64,000 nucleotides of DNA. Origin: Clostridiales bacterium. Lineage in GTDB: Bacteria > Bacillota > Clostridia > Peptostreptococcales > Anaerovoracaceae. The notes below the pieces were generated by a model. That model was not told the DNA's origin. It saw only the letters and a program-made list of their open reading frames with translations, and did not search any database. The stretch lies in NCBI GenBank assembly GCA_015243575.1, contig CP042469.1, positions 62,001-126,000 of the forward strand, read 5' to 3'. The translations under genes were made by a program, and so were the position numbers. Shown piece by piece: positions 52,879 to 61,829 of this stretch (position 1 is the stretch's first letter; every line of letters begins with the position of its first letter).

Positions 52879-53553
52879 TTACAATTGATCTTCCAGCATC
52901 TGCAGATCAGTAATTTCAATGCGGCGGCCTTTGCTCCGAATCAAGCCTTCATCTTCCATTTTGAGGAGTTCACGGGAAAGTGAGGGCCTTGCGACATTTA
53001 GATAGTCAGCAAACATTTCCCTGTTCATGCTCAACGTGACTACGCGGCTTTGGCCCATATTTTCAATCAGATAACGGATGATTTTCTGACGAAGCGTACC
53101 GCTTGCGAGTATCTGCAACTTAAGATTAAAATGAAATGCCTTTTTTGCCAGAATCCTCATCATATTTCGAATCAGCATCGTGTGATGGGTACAATTTTCT
53201 GAGCAGGTAAAATAAAAGTAATCCTTTGGTATTTCAAGAACGGTGGTTGGCTGAAGTGTTACGGCGTAGTATTCATAAAGCGGTCTCTCCATAAACAGAT
53301 ATACTTCCCCGAATACATCTCCTCTGTCCTCAATATGCAGGAAAATATCCCGCTTTCCCGACAACGTCGCTCTGTAGATCAGGATGTCTCCATCAATCAG
53401 AACGAAAGCTGATTTGGGAACATCAAGGGCATTGAATATGATTTCATTTTTCTTATACGTGCGAATCTGAGCACCGGAAAGAGCTATACAGTCGTTAATT
53501 TCCTCCGGAGTCATATCCTGAAACAGTGCACTTTCTTTCAATCCATTGATCAT
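52879..53553 (-). CDS. Crp/Fnr-family transcriptional regulator
   Basis: A 224-aa regulator with an N-terminal cyclic-nucleotide-type sensor barrel (~15-120; GDVFGEVYLF is the core turn) and a C-terminal helix-turn-helix (~165-210; MNREMFADYLNVARPSLSRELLKMEDEGLI). Cysteines at 22 and in CSENC (~117-121) are not in the FNR cluster pattern, so oxygen sensing by [4Fe-4S] is doubtful. It lies 65 bp downstream of pflA on the same strand. That suggests it regulates, or is co-expressed with, pyruvate formate-lyase. Confidence 0.88.
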   Translation of the reverse strand: MINGLKESALFQDMTPEEINDCIALSGAQIRTYKKNEIIFNALDVPKSAFVLIDGDILIYRATLSGKRDIFLHIEDRGDVFGEVYLFMERPLYEYYAVTLQPTTVLEIPKDYFYFTCSENCTHHTMLIRNMMRILAKKAFHFNLKLQILASGTLRQKIIRYLIENMGQSRVVTLSMNREMFADYLNVARPSLSRELLKMEDEGLIRSKGRRIEITDLQMLEDQL

Positions 53554-53618
53554 GCGGTCACCTTTATTACTTTCTCAGACAGGACTCTTGAACTGGCCAC
53601 TATTCATTATATACCCAA

Positions 53619-54374
53619 TTATGCAGAATGTAACACGGATGACTCGGGAAGAACCACTGGCAGACCGGCTTTTGCGAACAGCTCTTTTGCTTGGGTTAAT
53701 TCCTCATCTGTTGGCTCTTTTGTATTCTCTAACTGATACTGAAGCTTCATCGCTTTCCATTTATATTCTCCCATTTTGTGGAAGGGCAGGAGCTCTACTT
53801 TCTGAATGCATTGATAAGGCTTCAGAAACTCGGCAAGTTCTTTAAGCTGTGACATCTCTAAAGTCCATCCGGGAACCAGTACATGACGCAGCCAGACCGG
53901 TTTCCCAATTTGTTCACAATAATCCAAGGTGGCAAGCGTATTGGAATTACTTTTTCCTGTAAGAGAAATGCATTGGGAATCTTTCAGACTTTTGATATCA
54001 AGCAGTACCAGATCTGCTGCATCCAAAACAGGTGCTGATCTGAGCAGGGATACGCTACCGGCAGTATCCACCGCAGTATGAATTCCATGCTCACGGCAGC
54101 GCTGAATGACATCCAGTGTAAATTCAGGCTGGAGAAGAGGCTCTCCTCCGGAAAGGGTAACGCCGCCCTTTCTAATAAAGTTCTTGTAAGTGAGTATTTC
54201 TTCCACAACCTCCTGAGAGTCTACTTCTTTTCCTGCTCCCATTTTCCAGGTGTCGGGGTTGTGGCAGTAGAGGCAGCGGAGCGCGCAGCCCTGCAGAAAC
54301 AATACGTATCGGATACCCGGACCATCAAGTGTCCCGAATGTTTCAACTGAATGAAGAGATCCTTTTATGCTCAT
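53619..54374 (-). CDS. pflA: Pyruvate formate-lyase activating enzyme
   Basis: A 251-aa radical SAM enzyme that makes the glycyl radical on PflB. The [4Fe-4S]-AdoMet motif is GCALRCLYCHNPDTW (CxxxCxxC); further signs are KGGVTLSGGEPLLQPEF and the DTAGS and LLDIKSL strands. The chosen ATG follows AAAGGAGG and begins IKGSLHSVETFGTLDGPGIR, as in relatives; a start 14 codons upstream lacks a good site. It lies 98 bp downstream of pflB on the same strand. Confidence 0.94.
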   Translation of the reverse strand: MSIKGSLHSVETFGTLDGPGIRYVLFLQGCALRCLYCHNPDTWKMGAGKEVDSQEVVEEILTYKNFIRKGGVTLSGGEPLLQPEFTLDVIQRCREHGIHTAVDTAGSVSLLRSAPVLDAADLVLLDIKSLKDSQCISLTGKSNSNTLATLDYCEQIGKPVWLRHVLVPGWTLEMSQLKELAEFLKPYQCIQKVELLPFHKMGEYKWKAMKLQYQLENTKEPTDEELTQAKELFAKAGLPVVLPESSVLHSA

Positions 54375-54472
54375 AACTCCGTGCCTCCTTTCAGCACACA
54401 ATCTATAAAAATTCAATCGTTTATTTGTTGAGATATTGGCTTACCAGTTCCACTCCACTATTTCAGATATGC

Positions 54473-56686
54473 TTACATCTTATTGTGGAATGTTCGGTGC
54501 AGTACATCAAGCTGCTGCTCTCTGGATAGCTTTATAAAGTTGACGGCATAGCCGCTGACCCGGATGGTAAGCTGTGGATAATTTTCAGGATGGTCCATGG
54601 CATCCAGCAAAACCTCCTTGTTCAGGACATTCACATTGATGTGGTGCCCTTTGTCGGCAAAATATCCATCCAGCAGGGAAACCAGATTTTCAGACTTCTG
54701 ATCCGCTTCCTTTCCAAGAGCACCCGGCACTACGCTGAACGTGTAGGAGATACCATCCTCAGAGTAATCGAAGGGCAGCTTAGCGACACTCTTCATACTT
54801 GCGATACAACCGTTTGTATCACGTCCGTGCATGGGGTTGGCACCCGGTGCGAAGGGTTCTCCGGCAGGTCGTCCGTCGGGGGTTGCGCCTGTCTTTTTGC
54901 CGTAGACCACGTTAGAAGTGATGGTCAGCACCGACATGGCATGCTGTGCTCCGCGATAGGTAGGGTGCGCGCCAAGCTTTGTTCGGAAGCTTTTGACCAC
55001 ATCCATTGCAATCTGATCAACGGAGGCATCGTTATTCCCAAACTTAGGGTAGTCTCCTTCGATCTCAAAGTCAACGGCGAGGCCTTCTTCGTTTCGGATT
55101 GCTTTAACTTTTGCGTGTTTGATGGCGGAAAGACTGTCTGCAACGACGCTGAGCCCTGCGATGCCCCCTGCCATCGTCCTGAGCACCTCTTCGTCATGAA
55201 GTGCCATTTCAATGCGTTCGTAAGCATATTTGTCATGCATATAATGAATGACATTCAGTGTGTTGATATACAATTTCGCCAGCCAGCCCAGCATTGTATC
55301 AAATTTTCGCTGCACTTCTTCGTAATCCAGGTATTCAGAGGTGACTGGTGCAAATTCCGGTGCAACCTGTATACCGTACCGCTCATCCTTCCCGCCGTTA
55401 ATGGCATAGAGCAGTGCCTTGCCAAGATTCGCACGAGCGCCGAAGAACTGCATCTGTTTGCCGATTCTCATAGGGGATACGCAACAGGCAATGCCATAAT
55501 CGTCACCGAACTTCGGACGCATGATATCATCGCTTTCATACTGGATTGAAGAGGTTGCGATGGACATCTCCGCACAGTAATTTTTAAAATTCTCGGGAAG
55601 ACGCTGGCTCCAAAGTACGGTCAGGTTTGGCTCCGGCGCAGGGCCGAGGTTTGTCAGCGTATGCAGGAAGCGGTAACTCATCTTCGTTACCATATGCCGC
55701 CCGTCTTCACCCATCCCTGCGATTGCCTCAGTAATCCAAACCGGATCACCGCTGAACAGTTCGTTGTAAGCAGGGGTTCGCAGGAAGCGGACCAGACGAA
55801 GCTTTATGATGAAATGATCAACAAGTTCCTGGATTTCCGCTTCGGTATATTTTCCGCTTTTTAAATCCTCTTCCGCATAGATATCCAGGAAGGTAGAGAC
55901 TCTGCCGAGGCTCATGGCAGCTCCATTCTGTTCCTTGATGGCGGCCAGATAGCCGAAATAGAGCCATTGTATCGCTTCCTTGGTGTCCTTTGCCGGGCGG
56001 GAGATATCATAACCATAGGAAGCAGCCATATCGGTAAGTTCTTGAAGGGAACGAATCTGTTCGCTCAGTTCTTCCCGCTGTCTGATCACGGTTTCATCAA
56101 TCACGTCAAACACGTAGGACGCTTTGGCATTCTTTTTCTTCTCGGTGAGGAAGGTGGTGCCGTACAGCGGAATCCGCCTGTAATCCCCGATAATTCTGCC
56201 TCGTCCATAGCCATCGGGAAGTCCTGTAATGATGGCACAGTGGCGTGCCTTTTTCATCTCGTCGGTATATGCGTCGAAGACTCCATCATTATGGGTCTTT
56301 CGGTATTGAAATACGTTTTCGATTTCATCGGGAAGCTTGCGGCCGTAGACTGCCAGCTGTTCGTGGACGAGGTTGATACCGCCGAACGGCAGCACTGCTC
56401 GTTTCAGGGGTTCGTCTGTCTGAAAGCCGACGATTTCTTCCAGCGCTTTGTCTATATATCCAGGCTTATGGGAGGTGATGGTGGAAATGGTGTTCTCATC
56501 GATGTCATAAACTCCGTTCCGATCACGCTCCTCCTTGAGCAGTTCCAGTGTTTTTTTCCACAATTCTTCTGTTTTCCCTGTTGGCGATGCAAGAAAGCCT
56601 TTGTCGCCGTCATAAGGTGTATAGTTTGCTGCGATAAAACCGCGGGTATCCACCTCTTTGTTCCAATTTCCTGTTTTAAAACTCAT
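54473..56686 (-). CDS. pflB: Pyruvate formate-lyase (formate C-acetyltransferase)
   Basis: A 737-aa cytosolic glycyl-radical enzyme that converts pyruvate and CoA to acetyl-CoA and formate. The active-site cysteines C401-C402 lie in GIACCVSPM and the radical glycine is G712 in RVSGYAVNF near the C-terminus. Length and both motifs agree with true PFL rather than a diol dehydratase. AGGAGG precedes the ATG. It is transcribed with pflA and perhaps the Crp/Fnr gene. Its leader has a stem-loop and a Rex-like site. The presence of PFL supports a strictly fermentative anaerobe. Confidence 0.95.
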   Translation of the reverse strand: MSFKTGNWNKEVDTRGFIAANYTPYDGDKGFLASPTGKTEELWKKTLELLKEERDRNGVYDIDENTISTITSHKPGYIDKALEEIVGFQTDEPLKRAVLPFGGINLVHEQLAVYGRKLPDEIENVFQYRKTHNDGVFDAYTDEMKKARHCAIITGLPDGYGRGRIIGDYRRIPLYGTTFLTEKKKNAKASYVFDVIDETVIRQREELSEQIRSLQELTDMAASYGYDISRPAKDTKEAIQWLYFGYLAAIKEQNGAAMSLGRVSTFLDIYAEEDLKSGKYTEAEIQELVDHFIIKLRLVRFLRTPAYNELFSGDPVWITEAIAGMGEDGRHMVTKMSYRFLHTLTNLGPAPEPNLTVLWSQRLPENFKNYCAEMSIATSSIQYESDDIMRPKFGDDYGIACCVSPMRIGKQMQFFGARANLGKALLYAINGGKDERYGIQVAPEFAPVTSEYLDYEEVQRKFDTMLGWLAKLYINTLNVIHYMHDKYAYERIEMALHDEEVLRTMAGGIAGLSVVADSLSAIKHAKVKAIRNEEGLAVDFEIEGDYPKFGNNDASVDQIAMDVVKSFRTKLGAHPTYRGAQHAMSVLTITSNVVYGKKTGATPDGRPAGEPFAPGANPMHGRDTNGCIASMKSVAKLPFDYSEDGISYTFSVVPGALGKEADQKSENLVSLLDGYFADKGHHINVNVLNKEVLLDAMDHPENYPQLTIRVSGYAVNFIKLSREQQLDVLHRTFHNKM

Positions 56687-56718
56687 ATCGATTCCTCCTT
56701 TTGACGGATGCTCAGCGA

Positions 56719-56832
56719 ATATTGATTGATCAGCACCATGAGCGGAACACGATGACCAGTTTTTCTGGTGCTTTCATGATCAATATACCATTGTGATGGG
56801 AAAGAATCGGTGATATTTGTTACATAAAACAT
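56719..56832 (-). promoter_or_regulatory. pflB leader: inverted repeat and Rex-like site
   Basis: The leader of the leftward pflB gene holds an imperfect inverted repeat (ATTGATCAGCACCA-type arm near 56719-56738 and TGGTGCT...TGATCAATAT at 56766-56787), each arm containing TGATCA. Farther upstream TTGTTACATAAAACAT (56817-56832) resembles the redox-sensor Rex site, with two mismatches in one half. Both are candidates only. The rest of the 300-bp spacer holds the rightward XRE promoter. Confidence 0.35.
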
Positions 56833-56920
56833 ATTATTTGTGTAGGATTTACTCATCTTGCATCCAAAATAATCAAAAGTAATAAGGCCAATGGGCTCTA
56901 TTGCGATTTGTCAGGTCGAC

Positions 56921-56974
56921 TTGACATGACGTGGAAAATTTGTTATCTTGGTCCTGTAAGGTAAACGTTACAGG
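56921..56974 (+). promoter_or_regulatory. Promoter and operator of the XRE-deformylase operon
   Basis: A perfect -35 TTGACA (56921-56926) and TATCTT (56944-56949) are spaced by 17 bp. CCTGTAA and TTACAGG (56953-56974) form an inverted repeat over the expected transcription start and touch the ribosome site AGGAGG. The small XRE protein encoded 12 bp further on is the likely ligand, giving autoregulation. Confidence 0.65.
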
Positions 56975-56986
56975 AGGAGACAATCC

Positions 56987-57223
56987 ATGAAAAATAAAAT
57001 AAAGCAATTTCGGGAACATTTGGGGCTGACACAGGAACAATTGGGCGCTCTCGTTGGGGTATCAAGACAAGCGATTAACGCCATTGAGACGGAGAAGTTT
57101 GAGCCATCCATCTGGCTTGCTTACGACATTGCAACGGTATTTCACAGCAATATCGAGGAAATCTTTTTGTTTGAATCGAGTCAGCGCAAATCAAGAGCGG
57201 AGCAAAGCAGAGGTGTAGTATAA
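56987..57223 (+). CDS. Small XRE-family helix-turn-helix regulator
   Basis: A 78-aa DNA-binding protein, nearly all helix-turn-helix (IKQFREHLGLTQEQLGALVG and VSRQAINAIETEKFEPS, residues ~5-60), of the Cro-like YozG type. No effector domain is present. CAGGAGGAG precedes the ATG. Its stop codon is directly followed by the deformylase ATG, so the two are co-translated; an operator-like repeat covers the promoter. Confidence 0.88.
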   Translation: MKNKIKQFREHLGLTQEQLGALVGVSRQAINAIETEKFEPSIWLAYDIATVFHSNIEEIFLFESSQRKSRAEQSRGVV

Positions 57224-57673
57224 ATGGCATTGAGACAAATAAGGCTGCAGGATGATGAAATTCTGCGTAAAAAAAGTAAGATCGTAGAAGTTGTGGACGA
57301 TAGAATAAGACAAATTTTAGAGGATATGGTTGAAACGATGTATCATACCGAAATTGGCGGAGGGCTGGCTGCTCCACAAGTAGGAATCTTGAAAAGACTC
57401 GTTGTGATCGATATGGGGCAAGGGCTGATTAAGCTGGTGAACCCCCGAATCATTCAACAGGAGGGGAGCCAGGAAGTGATTGAGGGGTGTTTGAGCATTC
57501 CGAATAAATGGGGGAAATTAATAAGGCCCGATAAGGTAACGATACAGGCCTTAAACGAAAACGGGGAGGAACTGACCCTGACTGGTACCGGTGATTTGGC
57601 AAAATGCTTTTGTCATGAAATTGATCACCTGGATGGAATTCTCTTTACAGATTTCGTTGTGGAATACATATGA
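57224..57673 (+). CDS. def: Peptide deformylase
   Basis: A 149-aa metalloenzyme that removes the N-formyl group from new proteins. All three motifs are present: GGGLAAPQVG, EGCLSIP (metal Cys) and CHEIDHLDG (HExxH). The length is that of the short bacterial type. Housekeeping def is normally next to fmt and priA; here it is in a two-gene operon with an XRE repressor, so this may be a second, regulated copy. Whether another def exists is not visible. A terminator follows. Confidence 0.93.
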   Translation: MALRQIRLQDDEILRKKSKIVEVVDDRIRQILEDMVETMYHTEIGGGLAAPQVGILKRLVVIDMGQGLIKLVNPRIIQQEGSQEVIEGCLSIPNKWGKLIRPDKVTIQALNENGEELTLTGTGDLAKCFCHEIDHLDGILFTDFVVEYI

Positions 57674-57733
57674 GCAGTGTCGGATCAAAACATTGAAAAA
57701 TAGGGACGGAATCCTTTTTTATTCCAATCGATG

Positions 57734-57764
57734 AAGTGCGTGGCAAGGAAGCCCGCACTTTTTT
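57734..57764 (+). terminator. Terminator of the XRE-deformylase operon
   Basis: AAGTGCG pairs with CGCACTT (extended by GGC/GCC across a bulge) and is followed by TTTTTATT, 60 bp past the def stop. The rest of the 260-bp gap to the next gene shows only AT-rich leader. Confidence 0.8.
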
Positions 57765-57933
57765 ATTATGCAGAAAATAATCATGGCAGCAACCTTATGA
57801 GGATTGAATTTTATCTAAAAATTCAATCTTTTCAAAATATGGCATAAAAATTGCTCATCAAAGTGCAAAGAAGGTGCATTGAACTTTTATAGGGCTAATC
57901 TTGAACCAACTCAAAGAAGGAAGGATGGAAAGT

Positions 57934-60900
57934 ATGAAGAAAACGAAAAGAAGAATCATAGCGTTTACGCTTGTACTCGCTATGGTAATCAGTTCCGTTA
58001 GTGTTTCCTTTGCAGAAACAGGAGGCAATGACGCACAGACGCCAGAAAGCAATGGCACACAAACGCAAGGCTTTATTGATATGCCTTCAAACTGGGCTGC
58101 GGAGCCGCTGGAAAATGCGGTGAAAAACGGACTCCTTTCGGGGTACGATACAGCCAAGGGAAAAGAAATCAGAGCGGGTGGGAAACTAACCCGCGGGGAA
58201 ATGGCAGCTATGATCAACAGAGCCTTCGGCGCATCGGTAAAAGGGGATCTTACCGGTTACGTTGACGTGCCGGCAAGTAAATGGTATGCACCGGAAATCG
58301 CAAAGGCTGCAGCCATGGGAACCTTCTCGGGCAGCGGCGGAAAAATGAGACCTGAGGCGCTGATTACAAGAGAAGAAGCTTTTGTAGCGCTTGCAAGAGC
58401 CTTTAAAATTGAAACGAAAAAGGCTTCCGAATTACGATCCTATTCAGATGCAGGAGACGTTTCAAACTGGGCAATTCCTGAAGTTTCTGGCCTGGCAGCC
58501 AAGGGGTATGTCGCCGGCTCAAACGGAAAATTAGCCCCGAAAGCAAACATTACCAGAGCCGAATTTGCTAAGATTATGGACAATATCGTCAAGCAGTACA
58601 TCACAGCATCAGGAACTGTTACCAATGTAGAAAATGGTACGGTCGTCGTGAATGCACCGGGAGTAACACTGAAAAACCTGACCATTGCAGGGGATTTGAT
58701 CCTTGCCGACGGAATTGGTGAGGGAGAGGTAAGCTTAGATGGAGTGGCTGTAAAAGGAAACACTATCATCAGAGGCGGCGGTCCCAACTCCATCGTTGTA
58801 ACGGGCAATTCCAGCCTTGGTAAGGTCATCATCAGCAAAACTGCCGGAGGAAGAATCAGCGTTAAAGTCGTAGGAAATGCTAAAGCCGAAGACGTGATCA
58901 TCATGGATGGTAAGGTATTCCTTCAGGTAGCGGAAAAAGCAGCAATAACGTCACTATTGGTTTCAGTGCCGGACACAGAGCTGAATATTGCAGGTACGGT
59001 AACAAAGCTCATCTCAGCTGCAGCAGCTTCAGGCTTGAAACTTACCGTTTCAAAAGGCGGAGTTGTCGTAACTGCTGCGCTCAATGCCTCTGCATCCGTG
59101 AACAATGAAGGAACGATAAAAACACTGGAATCCAATGCTTCAGGCGTAGCTCTTTCTGGAAATGCTCCGGCTGTAATTACAGGCACCAATCCGCCAGCGT
59201 CAACGAAAACACCCTCATCCTCCGGAGGAAAAAGTGGAAATAGCGATTCTGATGAAGAAGATAAAGAGAATCTTTTAGAGGTCAGCAGAACAGGATATGA
59301 ACTGGAGGACTACACTGTAAATTTTAAAGCTGGAAACCCAAAAAGAATTAAAAGCAATATTCTTTTTTATTCCACGATGGGGGCTGTCGATGTAGCTGAT
59401 GTGTATCAGGTGTTGAATGATACAGAGGCAGCAGCCCTGGTCAGCGAAGGAAGAGCACTTTCTATCGGTACAGACAGCGACATTACAGTCGATTTGCCGG
59501 AGGATCTCACATCGGTCAACGGGCATATGTTTGATCAAAATGAAAAGTACGACTTTTACTATATCTACGTAGCTTCCATTCCTAAGGATGCAAAGAAAGA
59601 TATTGTCATTACCAAGGCAGATCTGATGATCCATCCGGAACGAGGTCCTGCGGCATTAACTTCCATCGGGGACGGTCCGGGGAAGGGAGCTGCTGTACCG
59701 GCAGGAGGAGCCACTTCGGTAGATCCTGAATCATCGACCTTCGTTCAGGCTTATATTGATAATATGAAGCAAAACACACCTGGAATCAAACCACGCCTTG
59801 CTGATTTCTCAGCATCCTGGCAGGAGACAGAAGACCTGCTGTACGACGATTTTTACAACAACGGAGATAAGGAAAACTTTGAAAGTCACGGACTGGTGCC
59901 GGTTTACATCCCACTGGCGCTGGACAATTATAAAAGTGTTGCCAATGAGCAGTACTTTGCGGACTTGGTGGAAAGCTGCCACATCGCATTCTTCTTCGGA
60001 GGTGCGCAGCTCAGGCACACGAGAACGCTTTTGAATGATGACGGCACTCTCTCAAAGGTGGGTCAGGCCATCCAGAATGTTCTTGAAAGAGGCGGAACTG
60101 TTGCCGGGTCCAGCGCTGGTTCTGCGGTGATGTCCGGCTATTCCTATACAGACGGCGCTAATTATTCCTACCCGCCCATGTATTGGAATCAAACGGAACT
60201 TGTAGACTTTGAAGTCTACGATGGAGAAACGGATCAAGAGCCGGTAGCAACCATGAAAGGAAACAGTCTCTATTATAAAAGCATCGGTGTCATCCAGCCT
60301 GCTGCAGGCAAGGATGCTTTAATGGATTCCCATTTTGATATCAGAGGCCGTTTGGGCAGACTGCTGGTAGCGCTGAGAGATACAGACCAAACAGGGCTTG
60401 CAATCGGACCAGACGAAGGAACCGGAATCAGAATCAGTGAACAGATTGGAACCGTGTTTGGACTGGGCGGCGTTTTCATCGTCGATGCCAGCGATGCGAT
60501 TTGGAGCGAAGGTAGCGGTCCATCCAACCCGCTGTCTGTGACAGGGATCAAGCTCCATTATCTGACTGAGGGAGATACTTACAATTTTGATACGGGTGTT
60601 GTTACGCCAAAGAGCGGAAAAACAGAAATTGTTTCTCCCGCAGAATCAGTCTACAAGACTGTGGATGCTTTCGGTCCGTATGAGACCAGCAAAACCATCC
60701 TGTCTCTCGTAAACAGCGAAGCAGAGTCCGTAACGGTAAAAGGGAAGAAAGCACCGGATACCACTTTTGCTGAAGGCCCTACCTTTGATATTACTTATAC
60801 GAAGACTGCAGGAACTACAGCGTATGATTGCAGCGATACATATGGGGAGGGAGAAATCAAGGAATCACTGGGGGAATACCGGAAAACCACCATTGTTAAT

Positions 60901-61662
60901 TTAATCTTGGATGTTGCTCCCGGGCATCATTTGCCTGTCGTAAAAGCCATCACCAGTACGTCGGGGAATGCAAGTATTTTGTTCAATAATCCGCTGTGCC
61001 TTGGAACCACTACAGACGGTCCTGTTGACCTTACAGGAGGCAGCACCGCAAAATACATCACTGTAAAGGATAGCGCAGGCAATAGTAAAGCACTGTCAAC
61101 AGGCAGTTCCTTTGCCATTTCAGGCAATGTACTGCACATCGCGCTGGCATCAGGCAGCTTCGAAGCCGGAGACACTATTCAGCTGACGGATAAGGTAATG
61201 GATATTTATGGGGAAGCAGTTAACTCGGAACGTGTCTTTTGGAACAGCGGAACGAAATGGTCAGTACCGCTAAAGATATCCTCGGTATATCCGTCAAGCA
61301 AACGCTACAGAACTTTCATAGAATTTAGCAATGAAATTGCCATTGGTTATACCGATGCAGCGGATGACAACTATTTCATCAACCCATCGTCCTCATCGGA
61401 TTTCAAGTCCCAGTATATTGTTGTAAAAGACAGTACAGGTAAAGTGAAAAAGCTAGATAATGCAAACTCCTTCTGGCTTGATCCTGACTATCCAAGGGAA
61501 ATCATGATTGATCTGGATACGGATTTGTTTGAGACTGGTGACACTGTAACGATTTCGACCAAAATCAAAGATATCTATGGAGAAGGACTTGTCAAGGATG
61601 CAACTTACCGCTATTACTATGATGCAGAGGCTGAGGAGGGGGAATGGACATTAGCTTTATAA
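57934..61662 (+). CDS. SLH-anchored cyanophycinase-like surface protein
   Basis: A 1242-aa exported protein. Signal peptide ~1-29. Three S-layer homology repeats (~40-220; e.g. LTRGEMAAMINRAF, ITREEAFVALARAF) anchor it to the wall. Residues ~225-440 form a repetitive, valine- and glycine-rich beta-helix-like spacer and a low-complexity linker. A peptidase S51 domain (~470-890) resembles cyanophycinase: FFGGAQLRHTRTL, nucleophile S727 in VAGSSAGSAVMSG and AIGPDEGTGIRI. Two Ig-like surface domains end the chain (both with a DxYGEA/G motif). Cyanophycinases hydrolyse the Asp-Arg storage polymer cyanophycin. A wall-anchored form would feed on polymer released by other cells. AGAAGGAAGG precedes the ATG. 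Confidence 0.82.
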   Translation: MKKTKRRIIAFTLVLAMVISSVSVSFAETGGNDAQTPESNGTQTQGFIDMPSNWAAEPLENAVKNGLLSGYDTAKGKEIRAGGKLTRGEMAAMINRAFGASVKGDLTGYVDVPASKWYAPEIAKAAAMGTFSGSGGKMRPEALITREEAFVALARAFKIETKKASELRSYSDAGDVSNWAIPEVSGLAAKGYVAGSNGKLAPKANITRAEFAKIMDNIVKQYITASGTVTNVENGTVVVNAPGVTLKNLTIAGDLILADGIGEGEVSLDGVAVKGNTIIRGGGPNSIVVTGNSSLGKVIISKTAGGRISVKVVGNAKAEDVIIMDGKVFLQVAEKAAITSLLVSVPDTELNIAGTVTKLISAAAASGLKLTVSKGGVVVTAALNASASVNNEGTIKTLESNASGVALSGNAPAVITGTNPPASTKTPSSSGGKSGNSDSDEEDKENLLEVSRTGYELEDYTVNFKAGNPKRIKSNILFYSTMGAVDVADVYQVLNDTEAAALVSEGRALSIGTDSDITVDLPEDLTSVNGHMFDQNEKYDFYYIYVASIPKDAKKDIVITKADLMIHPERGPAALTSIGDGPGKGAAVPAGGATSVDPESSTFVQAYIDNMKQNTPGIKPRLADFSASWQETEDLLYDDFYNNGDKENFESHGLVPVYIPLALDNYKSVANEQYFADLVESCHIAFFFGGAQLRHTRTLLNDDGTLSKVGQAIQNVLERGGTVAGSSAGSAVMSGYSYTDGANYSYPPMYWNQTELVDFEVYDGETDQEPVATMKGNSLYYKSIGVIQPAAGKDALMDSHFDIRGRLGRLLVALRDTDQTGLAIGPDEGTGIRISEQIGTVFGLGGVFIVDASDAIWSEGSGPSNPLSVTGIKLHYLTEGDTYNFDTGVVTPKSGKTEIVSPAESVYKTVDAFGPYETSKTILSLVNSEAESVTVKGKKAPDTTFAEGPTFDITYTKTAGTTAYDCSDTYGEGEIKESLGEYRKTTIVNLILDVAPGHHLPVVKAITSTSGNASILFNNPLCLGTTTDGPVDLTGGSTAKYITVKDSAGNSKALSTGSSFAISGNVLHIALASGSFEAGDTIQLTDKVMDIYGEAVNSERVFWNSGTKWSVPLKISSVYPSSKRYRTFIEFSNEIAIGYTDAADDNYFINPSSSSDFKSQYIVVKDSTGKVKKLDNANSFWLDPDYPREIMIDLDTDLFETGDTVTISTKIKDIYGEGLVKDATYRYYYDAEAEEGEWTLAL

Positions 61663-61694
61663 AATGACTATATAAAATCATATAAAAAAATAAA

Positions 61695-61735
61695 AGGAAG
61701 ATGGGCCGAATTGAGATTCACCCTCTTCCTTTTTC
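61695..61735 (+). terminator. Terminator of the cyanophycinase-like gene
   Basis: AGGAAGA (plus GGG) pairs with (CCC plus) TCTTCCT around a 15-20-nt loop and leads into TTTTTCTGTTTC, 33 bp past the stop codon. Confidence 0.8.
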
Positions 61736-61829
61736 TGTTTCTACTTTTGTTTGTGTTTCTATTTCAGACTAATCTGTTTGAGTAAAAAATAAATTGGATA
61801 AGTTGATTTCTACTTATTTAAAATGAATG

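Noticed and set aside
52879-53553. A true FNR oxygen sensor
   Set aside because: Its cysteines do not follow the FNR cluster spacing, so only Crp/Fnr family membership is claimed.
54590-55549. A 319-codon rightward frame antisense to pflB
   Set aside because: pflB has both catalytic motifs and a good start; the antisense frame has no recognisable protein features and reflects codon bias on the other strand.
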